DNA of 64,000 nucleotides, taken from Azospirillum brasilense (GTDB lineage: Bacteria > Pseudomonadota > Alphaproteobacteria > Azospirillales > Azospirillaceae). Below are positions 1 to 8,477 of this stretch, in pieces. The notes beneath the pieces were generated by a model, which saw only the letters and a program-made list of their open reading frames with translations, made no database searches and was not told the origin of the DNA. A program made the position numbers and the translations under genes. The stretch is from contig NZ_CP032348.1 of assembly GCF_005222205.1 (NCBI RefSeq), positions 535,001-599,000 on the forward strand, read 5' to 3'. How positions within the stretch are numbered: the stretch's first letter is position 1; each line of letters starts with the position of its first letter.

Positions 1-257
1 CGGCGATCCGGGCCCCTTACCCTTCAGGGTGCCGGTATCAGGTCCAGCATGACACGGGCTGGACACGCGACAAGAGCGCGCAGGCCGATCGGGACATCGG
101 CCATACGAACGCCGAGCAGGACGTTCGGCCGCGACTCCTTGCGTCTGCTGCGGCGGCGAGGTGCGGCGAAGAGGGGAAACGCCATGCCGCCGCGTTTCCC
201 CTCCACTACCAAAACGGTCAGGCTCGGCGTGCCGGACCGATCAAACGTCCCGACCGA
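1..257. other. Window-edge gap downstream of uxuA, no supported gene
   Basis: No convincing coding region is visible. A 62-codon minus-strand frame at 24-212 is arginine-rich, has no recognisable family features and looks like a high-GC chance frame. The one structured element is a perfect 12-bp inverted repeat (171-182 with 192-203, 9-base loop) downstream of the uxuA stop. It has no T-run on either side, so it is at most a weak terminator or an mRNA 3'-end stabilising hairpin for the uxuBA transcript. Confidence 0.5.
171..203 (-). terminator. 12-bp perfect stem-loop downstream of uxuA
   Basis: GAGGGGAAACGC at 171-182 pairs perfectly with 192-203 around a 9-base loop. It lies 55 bases past the uxuA stop codon. 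No U-tract follows, so intrinsic termination is uncertain. Confidence 0.35.
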
Positions 258-1454
258 TCAAACCGGAAGCTGGCGCATCGAGGCCACAGCGGTCATCACG
301 CCGCGGATTTCCGCCAGACCGCGCAGGCGGCCGATCGCCGGGTAGCCGGGATGGGTCTTCTTGCCCACATCGTCCAGCAGCTCGTGGCCGTGGTCGGGGC
401 GGAAGGGGATGCGCCAGTTCGGGTTGCCGGCGTCCTTGCGGCGCTTCTGCTCCTCCAGCAGCGTGGTGACGACCGACACCATGTCGACGTCGCCGCCCAG
501 ATGCTCGGCTTCCTGGAAGGAGCCGTCGGGGTCCTTCTTCACGTTGCGCAGATGGGCGAAGGTGACCTTCGGGGCAAAGCGCTTGATCATCGCCGGCACG
601 TCGTTCTTCGCCCCGGCGCCGAGCGAGCCGGTGCAGAAGGTGATGCCGTTGGCCTCGGAATCGATGACGTTGACGATGAAGTCCAGGTCGTCCTCGTTGC
701 TGACGATGCGCGGCAAACCCATCAGCGGACGCGGCGGGTCGTCGGGGTGGATGCACATGCGGATGCCCACCTCTTCCGCGGTCGGAATCACCTCGCGCAG
801 GAAGCGGGCCAGCGTCTCGCGCAGCGCGCCGTGGCTCATGTCCTTGTAGCGGTCGAGCATCTTGCGCAGGCCCGGGATGTCGTAGCGGTCGAAGGCGCCC
901 GGCAGGCCGGCCATGATGTTGGCGAGCAGCTTCTTCTTGTCGGCTTCCGACGCCTTGTCGAACCAAGCGCGGGCGCGGGCCAGCACCTCCGGCGCGTGGT
1001 CGTCCTCGGCGCCCGGACGCTCCAGCATGAAGACGTCAAAGGCGGCGTGCTCGAAGGCGTTGAAGCGCAGCGACGTGCCGCCGCCCGGCACCGGCGCGGC
1101 GAGGTCGGTGCGGGTCCAGTCGAGGATCGGCATGAAGTTGTAGCAGACCGTCGTCACCCCGCAGGCCGCGAGGTTGCGCAGCGACTGGCGGTAGTTGTCG
1201 AACAGCGGGGCCAGATCGCCCTCGCCGATCTTGATGGACTCATGGACCGGCAGGCTTTCCACCACGCTCCAGCGCAGGCCGAGCGAGGGGTCGGCGGCGA
1301 TCATCGCTTTGCGCTCCTCGATCTCCTCGACCGACCAGACCACGCCGTAGGGGATCTGGTGCAGGGCGGTGACGATGCCGGTGGCGCCGGTCTGACGGAT
1401 GTGGTTGAGCCGGATCACATCGTCCGGGCCGAACCAACGCCAAGTCTGTTCCAT
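258..1454 (-). CDS. uxuA: Mannonate dehydratase UxuA
   Basis: Dehydrates D-mannonate to 2-keto-3-deoxygluconate (KDG), a cytosolic step of D-glucuronate catabolism. The 398-aa product has the usual family length. It opens with MEQTWRWFGPDD and carries the signature CIHPDDPP around the metal-binding histidine and aspartate, plus a C-terminal RPDHGHELLDD segment, both typical of this metal-dependent TIM-barrel enzyme. The frame stays open well upstream, but ATG at 1452-1454 is chosen because AAGGAG sits about 7 bases before it and the family N-terminus begins there. It is last in a gntR-uxuB-uxuA operon, 71 bases after uxuB. No KDG kinase or aldolase is in the window, so those steps must be encoded elsewhere. 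Confidence 0.95.
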   Translation of the reverse strand: MEQTWRWFGPDDVIRLNHIRQTGATGIVTALHQIPYGVVWSVEEIEERKAMIAADPSLGLRWSVVESLPVHESIKIGEGDLAPLFDNYRQSLRNLAACGVTTVCYNFMPILDWTRTDLAAPVPGGGTSLRFNAFEHAAFDVFMLERPGAEDDHAPEVLARARAWFDKASEADKKKLLANIMAGLPGAFDRYDIPGLRKMLDRYKDMSHGALRETLARFLREVIPTAEEVGIRMCIHPDDPPRPLMGLPRIVSNEDDLDFIVNVIDSEANGITFCTGSLGAGAKNDVPAMIKRFAPKVTFAHLRNVKKDPDGSFQEAEHLGGDVDMVSVVTTLLEEQKRRKDAGNPNWRIPFRPDHGHELLDDVGKKTHPGYPAIGRLRGLAEIRGVMTAVASMRQLPV

Positions 1455-1525
1455 GGTCTGCTCCTTGAAGAAGAGTGCTGTGCCGAGTCCGGCGTGTCGC
1501 GATGGGATTTGTGGGACGAGGCGTG

Positions 1526-3007
1526 TCAGCCCGCCGCCGGCGCGACCGACTGCACGACGGCGCGGGCGCCCTCGGCGTAGAGGCGGCGCAGCGCGTCGGT
1601 CACGGCGGCGGTGAAGCGCGGGTCGCGCGGCAGGTCGTCGCCGAAGACGGCGCTCAGCCCGAACAGGGCGCGCGCCAGACGGTCGGCGTCCGGTCCGGCC
1701 TCCGCTGCCAGCTCGGCAAGCCGGGCGGCCATGGGGTCGCGCACGTCGATGGGACGGCCGGCCTCGTCGGTGCCGGAGACGTAGCGCATCCAGCCCGCCA
1801 CCCCCAGCGCCAGCCGGTCGATCGGCGCCCCGGCGGCCAGCCGATCGCGGATGGTGCCGAGCAGCCGCTGCGGCAGCTTCTGCGTGCCGTCCATGGCGAT
1901 CTGCCAGGTGCGGTGGCGCAGGGCCGGGTTGCGGAAGCGCTCGATCAGCGCGTCCTTGTAATGGCCGAGATCGGCGCCCGGCGGCATATGCAGCGTCGGG
2001 CCGGCCTCCTCGTCCATCAGGCCGCGGATCAGCCGGACGAAGGCCGGGTCGGCCATGGTGTCCGACACCGTCTCGTAGCCGGCGAGGTAGCCGAGATAGG
2101 CGAGCGTGGAGTGGCTGCCGTTCAGCAGGCGCAGCTTCATCGTCTCGTAGGGATGGACGTCGGGGACCAGCTCCGCCCCCTCCAGCTCCCAGGCCGGGCG
2201 CCCGGTGGGGAAGCGGTCCTCGATCACCCACTGGCTGAACGGCTCGGTCACCACCGGCCAGGCGTCGCGCAGGCCCAGCCCGTCCGACACGCGGTCGCGG
2301 TCGGCGTCGGTGGTGGCCGGCACGATGCGGTCCACCATGCTGTTCGGGCAGGCGACGTTCCCGGCAAACCAGGCGCCCAGCGTGGGGTCGCGCAGTTCGG
2401 CGTAGCGGCGCAGCAGGCCCGCCGCGGTGTCGCCGTTGCTCGGCAGGTTGTCGCAGCTCAGCACCGTGAAGGGCTCCACCCCGGCGGCGCGGCGGCGGAT
2501 CAGAGCCTCCACCAGGAAGCCGGGCACGCTGCGCGGGCTCTCCGGGTTGGCGAGGTCATGGACGATGTCCGGATGGGCCTCGTTCAGCGCGCCGGTCGCC
2601 GGGTCGTGGCAATAGCCCTTTTCCGTGACGGTCAGGGTGACGATGCGGACGGACGGACGGGTCAGGAGATCCAGCACCGCGGCGGGGTCCTCCGGAGCGA
2701 CCAGCAGCTGGGTGACCGAGCCGACCACCCGCAGCCGCTCGCCGGCGGCGTCGCGCACCGCGACGGTGTAGAGGCCGCCCTGCGGCTCCAGCGCGTCGCG
2801 CGTGTCGGGGCTGCGCAGGCTGACCCCGGCGATCCCCCAGGGGCCGAAGGAGCGGGCCAGGGCGGCGTCGGTGTAGACGGCCTGATGGGCGCGGTGGAAG
2901 GCGCCGATGCCCAGATGGACGATTCCGGTGGTCAGCGCGGCACGGTCATAGCCGGGACGCTGCACGCCGGGGCGCAGGGAGGGCAGCGTATCGGGGCTCA
3001 GGCGCAT
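1526..3007 (-). CDS. uxuB: Fructuronate reductase / mannitol dehydrogenase family (UxuB)
   Basis: NAD-dependent long-chain polyol dehydrogenase that should interconvert D-fructuronate and D-mannonate, supplying the UxuA substrate. The product is 493 aa. An N-terminal Rossmann region begins VHLGIGAFHRAHQAVYTD, typical of the family. The catalytic Lys/Asn/His set is in KLRLLNGSH, matching the K-x4-N-x2-H pattern of mannitol dehydrogenases. The family also includes mannitol and altronate enzymes, so substrate is assigned from the neighbouring uxuA. It starts 22 bases after the upstream gntR stop, which implies co-transcription. Confidence 0.9.
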   Translation of the reverse strand: MRLSPDTLPSLRPGVQRPGYDRAALTTGIVHLGIGAFHRAHQAVYTDAALARSFGPWGIAGVSLRSPDTRDALEPQGGLYTVAVRDAAGERLRVVGSVTQLLVAPEDPAAVLDLLTRPSVRIVTLTVTEKGYCHDPATGALNEAHPDIVHDLANPESPRSVPGFLVEALIRRRAAGVEPFTVLSCDNLPSNGDTAAGLLRRYAELRDPTLGAWFAGNVACPNSMVDRIVPATTDADRDRVSDGLGLRDAWPVVTEPFSQWVIEDRFPTGRPAWELEGAELVPDVHPYETMKLRLLNGSHSTLAYLGYLAGYETVSDTMADPAFVRLIRGLMDEEAGPTLHMPPGADLGHYKDALIERFRNPALRHRTWQIAMDGTQKLPQRLLGTIRDRLAAGAPIDRLALGVAGWMRYVSGTDEAGRPIDVRDPMAARLAELAAEAGPDADRLARALFGLSAVFGDDLPRDPRFTAAVTDALRRLYAEGARAVVQSVAPAAG

Positions 3008-3029
3008 GGAACACTCCGCATGACGGCTT

Positions 3030-3749
3030 TCAGGTCTCGAAGAAGTGGCTGTTGGTTCGGGCGATCTCGTCCACCGCCGCGAAGACGGTGCGCAGATGGG
3101 CGCGCATGGCCTCCTCCGCGCCGTCGGGGTCGCGGGCGGCGACGCGGTCCACGATGCTCTGGTGCTCGCCGACGATCTTCGCCGCCCAGCCTTCGCTGTG
3201 CAGCGACAGGAAACGCACGCGGTCGAGCTGCGCCTTGACGGCGACCAGCAGGTCCCACACCGCCGGACGCCCGGCGATGCGAGCCAGCTCGGCGTGGGTG
3301 GCCTCGTCGAGGGCGAAGAACTCGGCGTGGCGGTCGGGCGCCATCACCGCGCGGTGCGAGTCGAGGAGCCGGGTGAGCGAGGCGACGTCCGCCGCCTCCG
3401 CCCGCTCGGCGGCCAGACGCACGGTCCGGCATTCCAGGGTCTCGCGGATGAACTGGCTGTCCGACACCGCGCTGAGCTGGATCGGCGCCACAAAGGTGCC
3501 GACCTGCGGCACGATGCGCAGGAACCCCTCGTCGGCCAGCCGGCGGAAGGCCTCGCGCACCGGGGTGCGGCTGACGCCGTAGCGGGCGGCCACGCGCGTC
3601 TCCGAAATCCCCTCGCCGGGCCGGATCTCCCCCGACAGCACGGCGGCGCGCAGGGCGTCGTACACCCCGTGCAGGCGGGGGCCGCGAATGTCGGTGGGGG
3701 CGGACGAGGTCGGCGTGTCGGTCATGGCGTCCATCGCGTCAACTTGCAT
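3030..3749 (-). CDS. GntR-family (FCD/FadR-type) regulator of the uxu operon
   Basis: Cytosolic DNA-binding repressor candidate of up to 239 aa. A winged helix-turn-helix occupies about residues 28-95 (AARYGVSRTPVREAFRRLADEG, shown in part as YGVSRTPVREAFRRL). An FCD ligand-binding domain follows with the usual Asp/His metal-site residues (FFALDEATHAEL, VGEHQSIVD). First gene of gntR-uxuB-uxuA. A perfect 14-bp palindrome overlaps the most upstream ATG, so the gene is probably autoregulated. The start is uncertain: in-frame ATGs also occur at 3734 and 3725, and none has a good Shine-Dalgarno. The ligand is probably a uronate intermediate (inference). Confidence 0.88.
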   Translation of the reverse strand: MQVDAMDAMTDTPTSSAPTDIRGPRLHGVYDALRAAVLSGEIRPGEGISETRVAARYGVSRTPVREAFRRLADEGFLRIVPQVGTFVAPIQLSAVSDSQFIRETLECRTVRLAAERAEAADVASLTRLLDSHRAVMAPDRHAEFFALDEATHAELARIAGRPAVWDLLVAVKAQLDRVRFLSLHSEGWAAKIVGEHQSIVDRVAARDPDGAEEAMRAHLRTVFAAVDEIARTNSHFFET

Positions 3750-3759
3750 ACTAGTATGC
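3746..3759. promoter_or_regulatory. Perfect 14-bp palindromic operator before gntR-uxuBA
   Basis: GCATACTAGTATGC is its own reverse complement and sits at the 5' end of the gntR-uxuB-uxuA operon. It shares the ATACTAGTAT core with sites before pyk and after hexR, and resembles sites before pta, gntR2 and dctP. It is a likely binding site for one of the two local GntR proteins. Confidence 0.7.
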
Positions 3760-3973
3760 CATTACGAACAGCGCCTGACAAGAGGCAGCGGCGGGGAGTG
3801 CGCGGACGAGAGTGGTTCAAGATCAATTATGGTTGGTTTGGCTGATTTTCCGCTAAACGGAATAAAGCGCGCATTCCTCTGACCGCCGGGATGACGCGGG
3901 ACCTATGGTCATGAGCCCGCGGAGCACAGGCCGTCAAGGCAGCCCGCGGTCGGATCATTCATGGGAGGAATCG

Positions 3974-4570
3974 ATGTCCAAACGCTTTTCCCTGCTGCTC
4001 TCCACCGCGGCGGTTCTGGCAACGCTCGGCGCCCTGCCGGCCTACGCCGCCGATCCCGCCCTGGAAGCCAGCGTCCGCAAGACGGTGAGCCCGCAGGTCC
4101 AGACCTGGCTGGCCGACCCGGCGGTCGTCGACGCCGTCAAGGCCCAGAACACCGCGCACAAGGGCCTCGACCAGGCCAAGATCGACGCCATGGACAACGA
4201 CTGGAAGGCCGCGGCCAAGGCCAAGTCCGCCAACCCCACCTACGACACGATCGCCGCGAACGCCGTGACCAAGCGCCTGAAGGAGGTGACGGACAAGAGC
4301 AACGGCCGGATCGTGGAAATCCTGCTGATGGACAACCGCGGCCTGAACGTGGCGCAGACCGGCGGCACCTCCGACTATTGGCAGGGCGACGAGCCGAAAT
4401 GGCAGAAGGTCTACAGCGGCGGCTCCGACCTCTACATGACCGACCCGGAGAAGGACGCCGAGACGAACGCCATGCTGACCGAGGTCAGCGTTCCCGTGCT
4501 CGATCCGGCCAACAAGGAAAAGATCGGTGTGGCGATGATCGTGCTCGACACCAACAAGCTCGGCAACTGA
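3974..4570 (+). CDS. Secreted PDC/Cache-type sensor-domain protein
   Basis: Predicted periplasmic 198-aa protein. It has a signal peptide (basic MSKRF, hydrophobic stretch, cleavage near AYA-AD at about residues 24-25) and then a single Cache-like domain. The run SDYWQGDEPKW followed by a C-terminal strand pair (EVSVPVLDPANKEKIGVAMI) resembles the ligand-binding half of PDC/Cache domains in chemoreceptors and kinases. No transmembrane or signalling domain follows, so it must act as a soluble binding or accessory protein. ATG at 3974 is chosen because GGAGGAAT lies just upstream and the signal peptide begins there. Monocistronic; ligand unknown. Confidence 0.75.
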   Translation: MSKRFSLLLSTAAVLATLGALPAYAADPALEASVRKTVSPQVQTWLADPAVVDAVKAQNTAHKGLDQAKIDAMDNDWKAAAKAKSANPTYDTIAANAVTKRLKEVTDKSNGRIVEILLMDNRGLNVAQTGGTSDYWQGDEPKWQKVYSGGSDLYMTDPEKDAETNAMLTEVSVPVLDPANKEKIGVAMIVLDTNKLGN

Positions 4571-4584
4571 CGAATCACCGATGC

Positions 4585-4671
4585 CATTCCCCTTCCCCAG
4601 GGGAGGGGGAATGTCCTGTGGCTGCGTTGACCGGACAGGGGCTTCGTCGGCCCGACGGCAGGGCCGACGCT
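4585..4671. repeat. Paired GC-rich stem-loops
   Basis: Two inverted repeats follow the PDC-sensor gene. The first (4585-4612) pairs CATTCCCC with GGGGGAATG. The second pairs CGTCGGCCC with GGGCCGACG near 4650-4671. No T-run follows either. They may form a bipartite mRNA 3' structure and resemble the other GC-rich intergenic palindromes in the window. Confidence 0.45.
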
Positions 4672-4761
4672 GGGGCAAAGGCGGTGCCGACACCTTTCCG
4701 CGGGTGTTCCTCGGAACTTCACGGCATAACGGACGTCCCCGCGACCGCAACGCCAACCGCC

Positions 4762-5553
4762 ATGCCGACACAGCACGACTCGCCCGTGACCGAGACCGAA
4801 TGGACGATCCGCACCGCGGAGGGCAGCCTCTTTGCAAAGAGCTGGACCCCGGAAACCGGTCGCGCCGCGCCGATCATCCTGTTCCACGACTCCCTCGGCA
4901 GCGTGGATCTGTGGCGCGGTTTTCCGCAGCGGCTGGCGGCCGGGACGAACCGCCGCGTCATCGCCTACGACCGGCTCGGCTTCGGACGCTCCGATGCCCA
5001 TGCGGGCCAACTCGGCCTGGATTTCGTCGCCGCTGAGGCGCGGGACAGCATCCCGCCGCTGTGCGACCAGCTCGGAGTGACCAAATTCATCGCCTGCGGA
5101 CACAGCGTCGGGGGCGGCATGGCGGTCGAGACGGCGGCGCGTTTCCCGGAGCGCTGCCGCGCCCTCGTCACCATCGCCGCGCAGGCTTTCGTAGAAGAAA
5201 GAACCCTCGCCGGAATCCGCGACGCCAAGCGCGACTTCCAGGATCCCGCCAACGTTGCGCGTCTGGCGAAGTATCACGGCGACAAGGCCCGGTGGGTCCT
5301 CGACGCCTGGACGGAGACGTGGCTCTCGCCCGGTTTCGCCGGCTGGACGCTGGACCGAGCCCTCGCGGCGGTGCGCTGCCCGGTGCTGGCCCTGCACGGC
5401 GACCGCGACGAGTACGGCTCCAGCGCCCACCCCGAGCGCATCGCGGCCGGGCGGGGAGCCGCAAGGCTTCTCCCCGACACCGGCCATGTGCCGCACCGCG
5501 AACAGGAAGCGCTCGTCCTCGACGCGATCCGGAGTTTTCTGAGCGGGCTTTGA
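4762..5553 (+). CDS. Alpha/beta-fold hydrolase
   Basis: Cytosolic serine hydrolase of 263 aa with a canonical alpha/beta-hydrolase layout. HDSLGSVDLW is the oxyanion-hole region. GHSVGG carries the nucleophile Ser115. LHGDRDEYG holds the acid Asp near 214-216, and DTGHVPH holds His242. YDRLGFGRSDA is the conserved loop after strand 4. The substrate cannot be told from sequence; esterases, haloperoxidase-like and C-C bond hydrolases share this pattern. The start at 4762 fits family length although no clear ribosome-binding site precedes it. It converges on ackA with a 9-base gap. Confidence 0.8.
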   Translation: MPTQHDSPVTETEWTIRTAEGSLFAKSWTPETGRAAPIILFHDSLGSVDLWRGFPQRLAAGTNRRVIAYDRLGFGRSDAHAGQLGLDFVAAEARDSIPPLCDQLGVTKFIACGHSVGGGMAVETAARFPERCRALVTIAAQAFVEERTLAGIRDAKRDFQDPANVARLAKYHGDKARWVLDAWTETWLSPGFAGWTLDRALAAVRCPVLALHGDRDEYGSSAHPERIAAGRGAARLLPDTGHVPHREQEALVLDAIRSFLSGL

Positions 5554-5562
5554 AGCGTCGGC

Positions 5563-6780
5563 TCAGGCCGCCAGGGGCGACAGCATCGCACTGTGCGCCA
5601 GGATGCCCAGCGTGTGGCTGGCGATCATCCGCTCCTCGTCGGTGGGGATGACGAAGACCGGGACGCGGCTGTCGGCGGCGGAGATGCGCGTGGCCCGGGC
5701 GCGGTTCGCCGCCCCGTCGAGATGGACGCCGAGCCAGCCCAGCTTCTCCGCCACCCGCGCCCGCACCGGGGCGGAGTTCTCGCCGACGCCGGCGGTGAAG
5801 ACCACCGCGTCCAGCCCGCCCATGGAGGCGGCCAGCCCCGCCGCCTGCTTGGCGACCTGGAAGCAGAACAGCTCCACGGCCTCCGCCGCCTGCGGACTCT
5901 CGCTGTCCAGCAGGGCGCGCATGTCGTTGGAAACGCCGGACACGCCGAGCAGGCCGGACTTGTGGTAGAGCAGCCGCTCCAGCTCGTCCGGCCCCATGCC
6001 CTTCTCGCGCATCAGATAGATCAGCACGCCGGGATCGAGGACGCCGGGGCGCGTGCCCATGGGCAGGCCGTCCAGCGCGGTGAAGCCCATGGTGGTGTCG
6101 ACGCTGCGGCCCGCGCGCATGCCGCACAGGCTGGAGCCGCTGCCGAGATGGCAGACGACCACGCGCGCCTCGGCCAGCTCCGGCGCGATCTGCGGCAGGC
6201 GCTGGGCGATGTACTCGTAGGACAGGCCGTGGAAACCGTAGCGGCGCACGCCCTCGTCGGTCAGCTCGCGCGGCAGGGCGAACATCTGGGCCTGCCAGGG
6301 CCGCGTGCTGTGGAAGGCGGTGTCGAAGCAGGCGACCTGCGGCAGCTCCGGATAAACCTCGGCCAGCGCGGTCATCGCCGCGATGTTGTGCGGCTGGTGC
6401 AGCGGGGCCAGCGGGACCAGGGCCTCCAGCTCGGCCAGCACCGCCGGGGTCAGCCGGACCGGCGCGTCGAAGCGGGTGCCGCCATGCACGACCCGGTGGC
6501 CGGCGGCGACCAGCCGCACGTCCCGCAGCTCGTGCCGCATCCAGGTCAGGAGGAAGCCGAGCAGCCCGGCGCGGTCGCCGGGGCCGACCTCGTCCAGGAT
6601 GCCGTCGGCCAGGACGTGGCGGGCCGCGTCCTTGGCCTCGAAGCGCGGGGCGGTGCCGATGCCGGAGATCTGGCCGGTCAGGACCGCCTCCAGATCGTGC
6701 CTTCCGGCGCCGCAGAAGACAGAGAATTTCAGGCTGGAGGAGCCCGCGTTGATGACGAGACAGGCGTCACGGTGCGACAT
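5563..6780 (-). CDS. ackA: Acetate kinase AckA
   Basis: Converts acetyl phosphate plus ADP to acetate plus ATP, the substrate-level phosphorylation step of acetate fermentation. The 405-aa product shows the family landmarks in order: VINAGSSSLKFSVF at the N-terminus, GHRVVHGG, CHLGSGSSLCGM, the DTTMGFTALDGLPMGTRPG loop, and PTDEERMIA near the end with the catalytic Glu. It begins 10 bases after the pta stop and has GAGG before its ATG, so it is translated from the pta message. It completes a PFL-Pta-AckA chain with pflB nearby. Confidence 0.96.
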   Translation of the reverse strand: MSHRDACLVINAGSSSLKFSVFCGAGRHDLEAVLTGQISGIGTAPRFEAKDAARHVLADGILDEVGPGDRAGLLGFLLTWMRHELRDVRLVAAGHRVVHGGTRFDAPVRLTPAVLAELEALVPLAPLHQPHNIAAMTALAEVYPELPQVACFDTAFHSTRPWQAQMFALPRELTDEGVRRYGFHGLSYEYIAQRLPQIAPELAEARVVVCHLGSGSSLCGMRAGRSVDTTMGFTALDGLPMGTRPGVLDPGVLIYLMREKGMGPDELERLLYHKSGLLGVSGVSNDMRALLDSESPQAAEAVELFCFQVAKQAAGLAASMGGLDAVVFTAGVGENSAPVRARVAEKLGWLGVHLDGAANRARATRISAADSRVPVFVIPTDEERMIASHTLGILAHSAMLSPLAA

Positions 6781-6790
6781 GGTGTGATCC

Positions 6791-8266
6791 TCACTCCGCA
6801 GCCAGGGGAGCGGCAGCGGCGTTGAGCGCGAGGGAAGGACGGCGCGCGGCGGCCACCAGCGCCGCCACGGCGCAGGAGGCGAGGCGGGTGCGGACGTTGT
6901 CGGCGCGGCTGGTCAGGATGACCGGCACCCGCGCACCGAGAACGATGCCCGCCGCGTCGGCGTTGGCGAGGAAGGAGAGCTGCTTGGCCAGCATGTTGCC
7001 GGCTTCCAGGTCGGGGACGAGCAGGATGTCGGCCTGTCCGGAGACGGGGGACGTGATGCCCTTGATGCGTGCGGCCTCGGCGCTGATGGCGTTGTCGAAG
7101 GCCAGCGGGCCGTCGAGGATGCCGCCGGTGATCTGGCCGCGGTCGGCCATCTTGCACAGCGCGGCCGCCTCCAGCGTGGTGGCGATCTTCGGGTTGAGCG
7201 TTTCCACCGCCGACAGGATGGCGACGCGCGGCGTCTCGACGCCCAGCACCTTGGCGAGGTCGATGGCGTTCTGGACGATGTGGACCTTGTCCTCCAGCGT
7301 CGGGTAGATGTTGATCGCCGCGTCGGTGATCAGCAACGCCCGCGGGTAGGTCGGCACGTTCATGACGAAGACGTGGCTGATGCGGCGGCTGGTGCGCAGG
7401 CCGGTCTCCTTGCGGACGACCTCGGCCATCAGCTCATCGGTGTGCAGGCTGCCCTTCATCACGGCCTCGGCCTCGCCGGTGCGGGCCAGCGCGACGGCGG
7501 CCGCGGCGGCGGCGTGGCTGTGCTCCACATCCACCAGACGGTAGCGGGCGATGTCCAGCCCATGGGCGGCGGCCAGCGCGCGGATCTTCGCCGCCGGACC
7601 GATCAGGATGGGGTCGATCAGGCCCGCTTCCGCCGCCTCGACCGCGCCCTTCAGCGAGCTTTCGTCGCAGGGATGGGCGACCGCCGTGGCGACCGGCTCC
7701 AGCCCGTCGCACTTGCGCAGCAGCGCATCGTGCTTGTCGTGGCGGATCATCTGGATCTGCGGCAGCGCGTGGGCGGCGCGGCGGACCTTGCGCGTCGGCG
7801 CCACCACCTCGGCGGTCCCGGTCACCACGACCTCACCGTCCTGATTGGTGCACAGGCAGTCGAAGACGACGATGTTCTTGTCGGCCTGCTTCTCGCGCAC
7901 GGTGACGGTGGCGGTGATGACGTCGCCCAGCCCGACCGGGCGGCGGAAGCGCAGGTCCTGGCCGGCGTAGACGGTGCCGGCGCCGGGCAGCCGGGTCCCC
8001 AGCACGCCGGAAATCAGCGCGCCGGACCACATGCCGTGCCCAATCACCTTTTGAAAGCGGCTGTCGGCGGCGAATTTCGCGTCCAGATGAACCGGATCGA
8101 TGTTGCCGGAGACGGTGGCGAACAGCTCGACGTCCATCACGGTCAGTTGCCGCGCGATGCTGGCAGACTGCCCGACCACGATCTCGTCGAAGGTGACGTT
8201 CTCGATCGGGGCCGCCTCAATCGGGGCCGCAGGGAGGTCGCCGCTGGTTTCACCATTGGCAGTCAT
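6791..8266 (-). CDS. pta: MaoC-domain / phosphate acetyl(butyryl)transferase fusion
   Basis: A 491-aa fusion. Residues about 25-155 form a MaoC-like hot-dog domain (FDEIVVGQSASIARQLT, SGNIDPVHLD, GHGMWSGALIS). Residues about 180-480 form a PTA/PTB transferase (VAHPCDESSL, AVMKGSLHTDELM, ITDAAINIYPTLEDK, GPLAFDNAIS). Such bifunctional enoyl-CoA hydratase/phosphate acetyltransferases are a known proteobacterial architecture. With ackA directly downstream, the likely job is acetyl-CoA plus phosphate to acetyl phosphate. The role of the MaoC domain is unclear, and butyryl-CoA-type substrates remain possible. GGAG lies about 9 bases before the ATG. An operator-like palindrome lies about 127 bases upstream. 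Confidence 0.92.
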   Translation of the reverse strand: MTANGETSGDLPAAPIEAAPIENVTFDEIVVGQSASIARQLTVMDVELFATVSGNIDPVHLDAKFAADSRFQKVIGHGMWSGALISGVLGTRLPGAGTVYAGQDLRFRRPVGLGDVITATVTVREKQADKNIVVFDCLCTNQDGEVVVTGTAEVVAPTRKVRRAAHALPQIQMIRHDKHDALLRKCDGLEPVATAVAHPCDESSLKGAVEAAEAGLIDPILIGPAAKIRALAAAHGLDIARYRLVDVEHSHAAAAAAVALARTGEAEAVMKGSLHTDELMAEVVRKETGLRTSRRISHVFVMNVPTYPRALLITDAAINIYPTLEDKVHIVQNAIDLAKVLGVETPRVAILSAVETLNPKIATTLEAAALCKMADRGQITGGILDGPLAFDNAISAEAARIKGITSPVSGQADILLVPDLEAGNMLAKQLSFLANADAAGIVLGARVPVILTSRADNVRTRLASCAVAALVAAARRPSLALNAAAAPLAAE

Positions 8267-8392
8267 TGCAGAACACTCCGGATAAGAGAAATAGGCATGA
8301 TGCTGCCCGTTTCAGCCGATCCCTCCCGGCGCGCGCCTTGCTGAAAGGGGAAGCGCGTCTTGCCGTCTTCTTGTCTGAGCGTCTTTTGTGTA

Positions 8393-8404
8393 CTGATATA
8401 TTAG
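8393..8404. promoter_or_regulatory. GntR-type palindromic site before pta-ackA
   Basis: CTGATATATTAG differs from the perfect palindrome CTAATATATTAG at one base. It lies in an AT-rich pocket about 127 bases upstream of the pta start, in the gap between eno and pta, and belongs to the CTRATATAYTAG set. Confidence 0.6.
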
Positions 8405-8477
8405 CGGAAAAGGCGGTGCGGCGCAGCAAATCCGGCATCACCGGACACTTTGCCGCAGGCCGCCTTCCGCGGGTCCG

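Noticed and set aside
24..212. 62-codon minus-strand frame at the window start
   Set aside because: Arginine-rich, no family likeness, no clear ribosome-binding site, and it overlaps a perfect hairpin. Typical of chance frames in GC-rich DNA.
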